From Nocardia africana NBRC 100379 (GTDB lineage: Bacteria; Actinomycetota; Actinomycetes; Mycobacteriales; Mycobacteriaceae), in NCBI RefSeq assembly GCF_001612635.1, contig NZ_BDAV01000002.1:1-64000 (forward strand): a stretch of 64,000 bases of DNA, written 5' to 3'. Shown here piece by piece: positions 57,960 to 64,000 of the stretch. Both the position numbers and the translations under genes were made by a program. Under the pieces are notes generated by a model, which searched no databases, was not told the DNA's origin, and worked only from the letters and a program-made list of their open reading frames with translations. The first letter of the stretch is position 1, and the number at the start of each line of letters is the position of its first letter.

Positions 57960-59825
57960 ATGCTCGACGAGCAGTCGACCACCACGACCGCCGTCCCTCC
58001 GGCGGACTCCGCGCACCTCCCGCTCCGCGACGCGGAACGGACTGCCGCAGACGCGCACGCCAGGGAGATCTCCGTGGAGGAACCACCGACGGGTGCGGCC
58101 CGGCGCCGGCGCACCCCCGAGCACTCCCCGCGGGCGGAGCTCGACGCGCTGGCCCGGCGGGTGGCGACCGCGCGAGGCAAGCTGCCCCTGCAAGCGGACC
58201 CGGCACTGTTCGCCGAACTGTCCGATCGGGAGATCGCCGCCGAACGCGAACTCGCCGAATGGATTCGCACCCAGCGCCGCCGGCAACGCAAACGCGCGGT
58301 GACGACCCAGCTGGCCGCCGAGAAGCGCGATCGCCGCGTCGCCCTGGCCTTGCGCCGGGCCGACGACGCGGACGCCCGCTGGCACCGGCGCGCCCGCGCG
58401 GCGCGCATGCGGGTGTCGAATCCCGATGCGCGCCTGGCGCAACTGTTCCGCCGCGCCGAATGGTCCTCGCGCGCGCTGATCGGCGTCGTCGTTCTCGGCA
58501 TGGTCTGGGCGGGGGTGAACGTCCAGCACAACCTCGTGCCCAGCGGCGACATGTCGGATCCGCTCTATTGGCTCAGTTACGGCTTCGAAGCGATGATCTC
58601 GATCCCGATCATCACGATCATGGTCGTGGCCACCACCGCCGCCCGGTGGGGCCGCGACATCGACCGCGGCAAGGTCGTCTTCCTGGAAACCGCGCTGCTC
58701 GGTGTCACCATCGCCCTCAACGCCGGCCCGCATCTGGTCGCGGGCGAACCGGCACGCGCCGCCGAAGCCGCCGTCGCGCCGGTCATGGTCGGCGTCGTGA
58801 TCTGGTTGCACGCCTGGGTCTCCGCGCGCTACGCGCAACTCATCGACGACATCCCGATGGAGGACATCGACTCCGATCTCCCGCCGACCGGGTACCGCCC
58901 GAGCTACCGCCCGGACGACCTCCCGGAGTGGGCGCCGGCACGTCCGCTGCCCGACGGCGCCGGGTCCGCGGAATTCCCCGGTTATCCCCAGCTCCCGTCG
59001 ACGGCTGCGCTGCAACCGGTTTCGATGGCGGGATGGGATGCCGCGCTGCGGCTCGCGGACGCGGTGGAGAGTTGCCGGCCGCCGGCTGCGGTGGCGGACG
59101 CGGCACACGCATCGTCGACCACGCAGGGCCCGGCTCCCGCCGAGCCGGCTCCCGCCGAGCCGGCCGCCGCCTACGAGGTGGTCACCGACGCGACAGCGAC
59201 CGACGACTCCGCCGACGCGGCGACCGGTAAGGCCGACGAGCCGACGGAAAAAGCTCCGGCGCCGACGGACGTCGTGGAGGCCGAGGCGCCCGCGCCCTCC
59301 GATGAGCGGTCGGGATCGCACGGTGCCGGGCTCCGGATCGTCTCCGACGAACCGCGCCGGACGCGCACGCGGCGGGCCGTGGACGACGCCGTGCAGTTGG
59401 TGCTGGGCGAGCCGGTCGCCGAAACACCGCGACCCGTTGCGGCGGCAGCCGAACTCGACCGCACAACGCCGACGGACGACCTCTCCCACACCGAAGACAC
59501 GGAGGTGGACGAGGCCGAATTCGCTGATATCGAAGCCGTCGCTGTCGATCCCGTCGCTGTCGATCCCGTCGCTGTGGATTCCGTCGCTGTCGATTCGGCG
59601 GAGGACGCGACCGGTGAGGTCGCCATCCGCTCGGTCGCGCACGAGATCCGCCGCCGCGGCCTGTCCAAGCTGTCGGTCGACCAGCTCGCCGAAATCCTGA
59701 CCCTCACCGACGAATCGTGGACTCCCGCCGCGATCGGTGCCGCCATCGGCCTGCCTGGCTCCCGGATACTGGGAATTCTGGAGGCCGCGCGCCGCATCAG
59801 CATGCCCGTGGCGGTCGGCGGCTGA
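57960..59825 (+). CDS. Four-TM membrane protein with long disordered C-terminal region (DUF2637-like)
   Basis: 621 aa. ATG has GGGAAAGG upstream. The N-terminal 160 residues are charged and partly coiled-coil (AELSDREIAAERELAEWIRTQRRRQRKRA). Four hydrophobic segments at about 175-295 resemble the DUF2637/Spd-type region seen in actinomycete plasmid and integrative-element proteins (recollection, not a search). About 240 residues of Ala/Asp/Glu/Pro-rich low complexity follow, with short internal repeats. The last 65 residues (LSKLSVDQLAEILTLTDESWTPAAIGAAIGLPGSRILGILEA) look like a helix-turn-helix. A membrane-anchored DNA-binding role is conceivable. No other mobile-element gene is near. Confidence 0.6.
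   Translation: MLDEQSTTTTAVPPADSAHLPLRDAERTAADAHAREISVEEPPTGAARRRRTPEHSPRAELDALARRVATARGKLPLQADPALFAELSDREIAAERELAEWIRTQRRRQRKRAVTTQLAAEKRDRRVALALRRADDADARWHRRARAARMRVSNPDARLAQLFRRAEWSSRALIGVVVLGMVWAGVNVQHNLVPSGDMSDPLYWLSYGFEAMISIPIITIMVVATTAARWGRDIDRGKVVFLETALLGVTIALNAGPHLVAGEPARAAEAAVAPVMVGVVIWLHAWVSARYAQLIDDIPMEDIDSDLPPTGYRPSYRPDDLPEWAPARPLPDGAGSAEFPGYPQLPSTAALQPVSMAGWDAALRLADAVESCRPPAAVADAAHASSTTQGPAPAEPAPAEPAAAYEVVTDATATDDSADAATGKADEPTEKAPAPTDVVEAEAPAPSDERSGSHGAGLRIVSDEPRRTRTRRAVDDAVQLVLGEPVAETPRPVAAAAELDRTTPTDDLSHTEDTEVDEAEFADIEAVAVDPVAVDPVAVDSVAVDSAEDATGEVAIRSVAHEIRRRGLSKLSVDQLAEILTLTDESWTPAAIGAAIGLPGSRILGILEAARRISMPVAVGG
59133..59162 (+). repeat. Two 15-bp tandem copies coding APAEP
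   Basis: GCTCCCGCCGAGCCG at 59133-59147 and 59148-59162, in frame within the low-complexity region of the membrane protein. Confidence 0.85.
59538..59597 (+). repeat. Four 15-bp tandem copies coding VAVD(P/S)
   Basis: Units at 59538, 59553, 59568 and 59583. The first two are identical (GTCGCTGTCGATCCC) and the other two differ by one to three bases. They encode VAVDP-VAVDP-VAVDS-VAVDS. Confidence 0.9.
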
Positions 59826-60021
59826 GCGCCGATTCGCACCCCCGCTACCAGGCGGTTCAGGCGCCTCGAAGGGGCCGATAAGGAACCTCACAGGCTCGGT
59901 CGTAATCATGGAGTGCGACGACCGACTCGAGGAACCAGATGATCGACACCTTTCCGCGAGCGCATTCGTCGGCGACCTTGCCGCGCGACGGACGGTGCTC
60001 CTGCCCACGGATCACGGCACG

Positions 60022-61326
60022 ATGAGTACGGCGATTGCGACATCGGTCCGCGGTAAGCCCACCTCCGCCACGACCGACTCCGGAGCGGCCGCGCAGCCTC
60101 AGCCGTCGCGGCCCTATCTGCATCAGGTCAACCTGTTCCGGATCCTGACCTTCGCCTGTGTGATCGCCGTTCACGTGATCGACAGATCCAGTGACCCGAA
60201 CAATGTGTCGGCGAACGGGGCCATGGTGCTGCTGCACTTTCCCCGCGAGGCCTTCTTCACGCTGACCGGATTCGTGCTGATCTACCAATACGCCGACCGG
60301 TCCTTCGACGCGCCGCACTTCTGGCGCCGGCGCTTCGCACTGGTCGGCATCCCCTACGTCATCTGGTCGGTGTTCTATTGGGCCTATTCGGTCGTCGCCG
60401 GCATCCATCAGGAGTCCGCTGCCGGAGCCGTACGCCGGTTGGCGATCGAACTGGTGACCGGCGAAGCCTGGTATCAGCTGTACTTCCTGCTGGTGTCGAT
60501 GCAGATCTACCTGCTGTTTCCGCTGTTGCTCCGGTTCGTGCGCTGGACGGCCGGCCACCACAGGTGGGTGCTGGGGACGAGCGCACTCGTGCAACTGGGC
60601 ATGCTGTGGGCGCTGACGCACCCGCCGACGCTCACCGGCATGGCGGCGCACGTGTGGGACCACCTCTACGTCACGGTACTGCCGTACCAGTTCTACATCC
60701 TGTTCGGCGCGGTCGCCGCATGGCATATCGGCACCGTCGACCGCGCCGTGCGCCGCTTCGGCCCGCTGCTGATCGCCGGCACGGTCCTGGGTGGGGCGGG
60801 CGCCGAATGGTGTTATCGGCGCGCGGTCGCGGGCGGCACCACACCGTGGGAAGCCGACAACGTCTTCAACCCCTACATGGCCGTCTATTTCGTCGCGCTG
60901 ATCGTCGGCCTCTACACCGTGAGCACCTGGTGGTCCTGGCTGCGCCCGAAGTACCGCATCGTCGGCCGCATCTCACGCTACGGCGCCGATCGCTCCTTCG
61001 CGGTCTTCCTGATGCATCCGATCGTGCTGGAACTGCTGATCCCCCTCTACCCCCGGCTCCACGACGCGGTCGGCGCCGCGGGCGCGACGGTGTTGTTGTT
61101 CGCCGCGGTCCTGGCGGTCACCCTCGCGGTGGTCGGCGTGGTGCGCCATGCACCCGGCAGTATCTATCTCACCGGCCGGCCGCGGATCGACGGCATGACA
61201 CCGCTCGGACGCCGATTGCGCTCGATCGGCCCGGCCTCACCACAGCGTGTGTCCGCCCTCGGCACCGGGCACACACTCTCGGAGTCCTACGGCCGGCAGT
61301 CGTCCGCCGAGGCGCCGGCGGCGTAA
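60022..61326 (+). CDS. Acyltransferase 3 family membrane protein
   Basis: 434 aa from ATG 60022; an ATG at 59908 is an alternative. About ten hydrophobic segments. The first begins YLHQVNLFRILTFACVIAVHVID, where the His matches the catalytic position of acyltransferase-3 proteins (OafA-like), and FFTLTGFVLIYQYADR follows. Such enzymes O-acylate sugars or antibiotics at the membrane. The polar Ser/Gly-rich C-terminus is probably cytoplasmic. It is convergent with the FAD monooxygenase gene, with almost no gap (stop 61326, overlap of 40 bp at the 3' ends). The 196-bp gap upstream shows no gene. Confidence 0.85.
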   Translation: MSTAIATSVRGKPTSATTDSGAAAQPQPSRPYLHQVNLFRILTFACVIAVHVIDRSSDPNNVSANGAMVLLHFPREAFFTLTGFVLIYQYADRSFDAPHFWRRRFALVGIPYVIWSVFYWAYSVVAGIHQESAAGAVRRLAIELVTGEAWYQLYFLLVSMQIYLLFPLLLRFVRWTAGHHRWVLGTSALVQLGMLWALTHPPTLTGMAAHVWDHLYVTVLPYQFYILFGAVAAWHIGTVDRAVRRFGPLLIAGTVLGGAGAEWCYRRAVAGGTTPWEADNVFNPYMAVYFVALIVGLYTVSTWWSWLRPKYRIVGRISRYGADRSFAVFLMHPIVLELLIPLYPRLHDAVGAAGATVLLFAAVLAVTLAVVGVVRHAPGSIYLTGRPRIDGMTPLGRRLRSIGPASPQRVSALGTGHTLSESYGRQSSAEAPAA

Positions 61327-62564
61327 CGCGCGGCGTCTGCGCCGTCGGGGGCAGCGCCGCTGGTGTGGCGGTACGCGTCGGCCAGGGCGGCGAGTTCGGC
61401 GGCGGTGAGAACATCCTCGATCCGGCCGAAGCCGTTCGGCGCCCGCTGCGCCACGGCGTGCAGGACGCGGTCCATCGGCATATCCCGGTTCGCCAGCACG
61501 ATGGCGTTGACCACCTCCCGCCGGACCTGCTCGTAACGCGCGAGCCCGGCGATCGGGTCGGCGGCCGCGGCCAGCGCGGAAGCCACGGCGCGAGCGTCGA
61601 GAATCGCCTGCGACCCGCCGTTGGATCCCACCGGATACATCGGATGCGCCGCGTCACCCATCAGCGTCACGCGTCCGCAACCCCAGCGCGCCAACGGATT
61701 TCGGTCGACCATCGGATACTCGAGCACTTCGGCACTGGCGCGGAGCAACGCCGGCACATCGACACCGGCCAGGTGCCACCCTTCGTAGTGCGGCAGCACA
61801 TCCGCCAACCGCCCGGCGCGATTCCAGTCGGGGCTCTGTACGCCGGTATCGTGCACGCGCACCTCGGCGACCCAATTCACCAGCGATCGGCCACGCCGGT
61901 GCGCACCACCCGAGATGGGGTACATCACGAATTTCGCGGCGCGATTGGAACCCGCGAGCACCATCGTCCGCCCATCCAGGAACGGGCGAATCTCGCTGAC
62001 GCCGCGCCACATTCGAATGCCGTTCCACAGCGGCCCGCCCTCGTCCGGATGCAACTGCGCGCGGACCGTGGAGTGCAGGCCGTCGGCGCCGATCAACACG
62101 TCCGCGGTCTCTTCGACGACCGCGCCTGCGGCGCGGTCGAGGAATTGGCACCGCACCCCGCCGGCCTCCTCGGCGAACGATTGCAGCACCATTCCTTCGC
62201 GCACGGCATCGTCCCCGAGCCGACGGCGCACCAGATCGAGGAGCAGCCCTTGCAATTCGCCGCGGTGCACCGAGTATTGGGGCCACGGATGCCCGGCGGC
62301 GAGTCCACGCGGCTCACTCCAGATGTGATTTCCGAACCGGTCGAGATGCACCGCCGCGGACGTGGCGATAGCGCAATCGGCCAGTGCCGCACCGAGTTCC
62401 AGTTCGTTGAGCTCGCGCACCGCATGCGGAAGCAGATTGATTCCGACGCCGAGCGGGCGAAGCTCACCGACCGCGTCCAGCACGACAGCCTCGATCCCCA
62501 CCCGGTGCAGGCAGGCCGCCGCGGTCAACCCGGCGATTCCGGCGCCTGCGATCAGCACCCGCAT
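61287..62564 (-). CDS. FAD-dependent aromatic-type monooxygenase
   Basis: 425 aa from ATG 62564 (MRVLIAGAGIAGLTAAACLH). GxGxxG at 7-12, the DG motif in GADGLHSTVRAQLH and the GD motif in MGDAAHPMYPVGSNGGSQAILDA define a group A flavoprotein hydroxylase (PHBH fold). The substrate is not known; salicylate-hydroxylase-like and antibiotic-modifying enzymes share these motifs. It is close to, but not in an operon with, the siderophore genes, so a link to the aryl moiety is speculative. Its 3' end overlaps the convergent acyltransferase gene by 40 bp. Confidence 0.85.
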   Translation of the reverse strand: MRVLIAGAGIAGLTAAACLHRVGIEAVVLDAVGELRPLGVGINLLPHAVRELNELELGAALADCAIATSAAVHLDRFGNHIWSEPRGLAAGHPWPQYSVHRGELQGLLLDLVRRRLGDDAVREGMVLQSFAEEAGGVRCQFLDRAAGAVVEETADVLIGADGLHSTVRAQLHPDEGGPLWNGIRMWRGVSEIRPFLDGRTMVLAGSNRAAKFVMYPISGGAHRRGRSLVNWVAEVRVHDTGVQSPDWNRAGRLADVLPHYEGWHLAGVDVPALLRASAEVLEYPMVDRNPLARWGCGRVTLMGDAAHPMYPVGSNGGSQAILDARAVASALAAAADPIAGLARYEQVRREVVNAIVLANRDMPMDRVLHAVAQRAPNGFGRIEDVLTAAELAALADAYRHTSGAAPDGADAARYAAGASADDCRP

Positions 62565-62710
62565 CAGCACACCTCGAGTTCGCCGACCGCCAGCGCCCCA
62601 CCCACGATTTCGCTCCTCCCGACGACGACCCGAAACCCCGAGCAATCTACCGATTCGCGGTGCGCGTTGCAGGACGCTCATTCACCGCGGGTGGATGTGC
62701 CGCGGGCCGG

Positions 62711-63370
62711 CTACCCCTGTGGTGGAAGCAGACGTCCGATGAACCCGGCCGCCACCAGCCGGTCGAATGCGGCGCGAACTCCTTCCGGAGTATCCTGCTC
62801 GATCGCCCATCCCTCGGCCGCGTACCGCCACACGCGCTGTGTATCCCCCACCAGCATCGTGACGACCCGCTCCACATCACCGATCCGCTCCACATAATCG
62901 TCCAGCGATTCCGGCAGCGACCCGCACACCACCTCGACATCCGGCCACCGCTTCCGGCAGGTCGCATAACTGCGGCGCTGTTGATACGGCCGGCAGATCA
63001 GCAGAACGGAATGCACGACGCGACCCGAGTCGCGCAGCAGCGCACGCGAAAAGTCGACGTTCTCAGCGGTATTCGTGGCCCGAGACTCGACCAGCACAGC
63101 GTCGTCCGGAATCCCCAGCGCGACAGCGTGTTCGCGATAGTGGACCGCTTCTCCCGCCGGAAACTCGGCGACCGTCGTCGGCGCGTTCGCGCCGCTGAAC
63201 ACGATCGTCGAGAACATCCTCCGCCGAAACAGCTCGGCCGCATACGTCGCCACCCCGATGTCATGACTCCCCAGCCCGATCCCCACATCCACCGGCCGCA
63301 CATCATGCCCCATGAGGTTGTAATCCCACAGGGTGCGCACATCGGCCCGGATGGAGTCGGGAATCCGCAT
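62711..63370 (-). CDS. YdcF/SanA-family (DUF218) protein
   Basis: 219 aa. The motifs GLGSHDIGVATYAAELF, VFSGANAP and VESRATNTAENV are those of DUF218 proteins. There is no TM segment, so it is cytosolic and of the YdcF type, for which S-adenosylmethionine binding has been reported in E. coli. Function unknown. It lies between the monooxygenase and the terminator of the S10 operon. Confidence 0.8.
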   Translation of the reverse strand: MRIPDSIRADVRTLWDYNLMGHDVRPVDVGIGLGSHDIGVATYAAELFRRRMFSTIVFSGANAPTTVAEFPAGEAVHYREHAVALGIPDDAVLVESRATNTAENVDFSRALLRDSGRVVHSVLLICRPYQQRRSYATCRKRWPDVEVVCGSLPESLDDYVERIGDVERVVTMLVGDTQRVWRYAAEGWAIEQDTPEGVRAAFDRLVAAGFIGRLLPPQG

Positions 63371-63463
63371 CCAACGATCTTACGAATGCGGCGAGTATTC
63401 GCCTGCCGGTGTGGTTACCTCGCCTCGGAAGACGAAGGCAGGGCGCTCGGCGGCTGCGAATGC

Positions 63464-63501
63464 ACGAAGGCCCGCTTCCCGTTCGGAAAGCGGGCCTTCG
63501 T
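63464..63501 (-). terminator. Terminator of the S10 operon after rpsQ
   Basis: A perfect 14-bp stem (arms 63464-63477 and 63488-63501) with a 10-nt loop starts 33 bp after the rpsQ stop. It marks the end of the S10 transcript and the right border of the 52-kb stretch that separates rpsQ from rplN. Confidence 0.8.
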
Positions 63502-63534
63502 ATTTCGACTACACAGCCGAGGCCGGGAAGAGGC

Positions 63535-63831
63535 TTACTTCGCCTTTTCCAGGACCTCCACCAGCCGCCACCGCTTGGTGGCCGACAGCGGACGGGTCTC
63601 CATCAGCTGCACGCGGTCGCCGACACCGGCGATCTCGTTCTCGTCGTGCGCCTTCACCTTCGAGGTGGTGCGGATGATCTTGCCGTAAAGCGGGTGCTTC
63701 ACACGATCTTCCAGCTCGACCACGATGGTCTTGTTCATCTTGTCGGAGACGACGTAGCCGATGCGCACCTTGCGCGAGCCACGCTCCTCCTGCTTGGCCG
63801 GCGTCTTGGCCGGGCCCTTGGCGTCACTCAT
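63535..63831 (-). CDS. rpsQ: 30S ribosomal protein S17
   Basis: 98 aa. [40 protein letters not shown] and [28 protein letters not shown] are diagnostic for S17. A Lys/Pro-rich N-terminal extension of about 20 residues is usual in actinobacteria. Its ATG overlaps the rpmC stop by 3 bp. It is the last gene of the S10 operon here and is followed by a strong terminator. Confidence 0.97.
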   Translation of the reverse strand: MSDAKGPAKTPAKQEERGSRKVRIGYVVSDKMNKTIVVELEDRVKHPLYGKIIRTTSKVKAHDENEIAGVGDRVQLMETRPLSATKRWRLVEVLEKAK

Positions 63832-64000
63832 GCCGCGTCTCCCTTGCCTTCAGGACCGGAGGCCAGGCCGAGCTCGCGCTCACGCATGACCGTGTAGATG
63901 CGCGCGATCTCGTGACGAACCACACGCAGGCGCCGGTTGTTCTGCAACTGGCCGGTCGCCATCTGGAAGCGCAGGTTGAACAGCTCTTCCTTCGATTCAC
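63828..64000 (-). CDS. rpmC: 50S ribosomal protein L29, partial
   Basis: The last 57 codons are visible; the start lies beyond the right edge. [40 protein letters not shown] is the conserved L29 core. It is immediately upstream of rpsQ, as in other bacteria. Confidence 0.95.
   Translation of the reverse strand, partial: ESKEELFNLRFQMATGQLQNNRRLRVVRHEIARIYTVMRERELGLASGPEGKGDAA

Noticed and set aside
57960..59825. Part of an integrative element
   Set aside because: No integrase, relaxase, att-like direct repeats or tRNA gene was seen in the flanks.

Overview
The window comes from a high-GC actinomycete, almost certainly a Nocardia or close relative. It carries a mycobactin/nocobactin-type siderophore locus, an IrtA/IrtB-type transporter pair, IdeR-like iron boxes, an MTB12-like secreted antigen and a WXG100/polymorphic-toxin-type gene. 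No taxon was confirmed by searching; this rests on gene content.

Layout. (1) 1-3675: a secretion-type locus of a large WXG100-like protein running off the left edge, a YbaB-like protein, a two-TM membrane protein and a small zinc-ribbon protein. (2) 3737-11184, minus strand: the spc end of the ribosomal-protein supercluster (rplN-rplX-rplE-rpsN, then rpsH-rplF-rplR-rpsE-rpmD-rplO, then secY-adk-map). The upstream half (rpmC-rpsQ) is at the right edge (63535-64000). About 52 kb of other genes therefore sit between rpsQ and rplN. (3) 11591-20187: an M13 metallopeptidase lipoprotein, a glycogen-debranching-type enzyme, a lone AlkB hydroxylase and two tandem secreted lipases. (4) 20346-55819: the siderophore region. 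(5) 55965-63370: an RluA pseudouridine synthase, a CPBP protease, a repeat-bearing membrane protein, an acyltransferase, an FAD monooxygenase and a YdcF-type protein.

Siderophore region. One minus-strand unit (37823 to 23002) encodes ArCP-Cy-A-PCP, C-A-PCP-E-C, a type II thioesterase, a free-standing KS and an AT-KR-ACP protein, matching MbtB, MbtC and MbtD of mycobactin; a three-gene ABC-2 exporter follows. A second minus-strand stretch (55138 to 38753) encodes an MbtG-like lysine N6-monooxygenase, a hydroxamate formyltransferase, a C-A-PCP NRPS, a FecB-like lipoprotein, an adenylation-less C-PCP protein, a C-A-PCP-E NRPS and the IrtA/IrtB pair. A separate siderophore-interacting flavoprotein gene faces them. 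Five iron-box-like sequences at 37876, 37932, 49702, 53827 and 55258 lie before the main units, and a sixth weak one lies before the exporter. The simple reading is synthesis, export, capture, import and reductive release of a hydroxyphenyl-oxazoline/hydroxamate siderophore under IdeR control.

The most interesting point is that this set has more modules than the nocobactin scaffold needs. There are three non-Thr A-domain modules where two are expected. There are also two epimerization domains, and two condensation domains lack the catalytic histidine, one of them in a protein with no A domain. The product may be an enlarged or altered nocobactin-class siderophore, or two siderophores may share tailoring genes. 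No salicylate synthase, salicyl-AMP ligase or MbtH gene is visible in the window, so the pathway must be completed from elsewhere.
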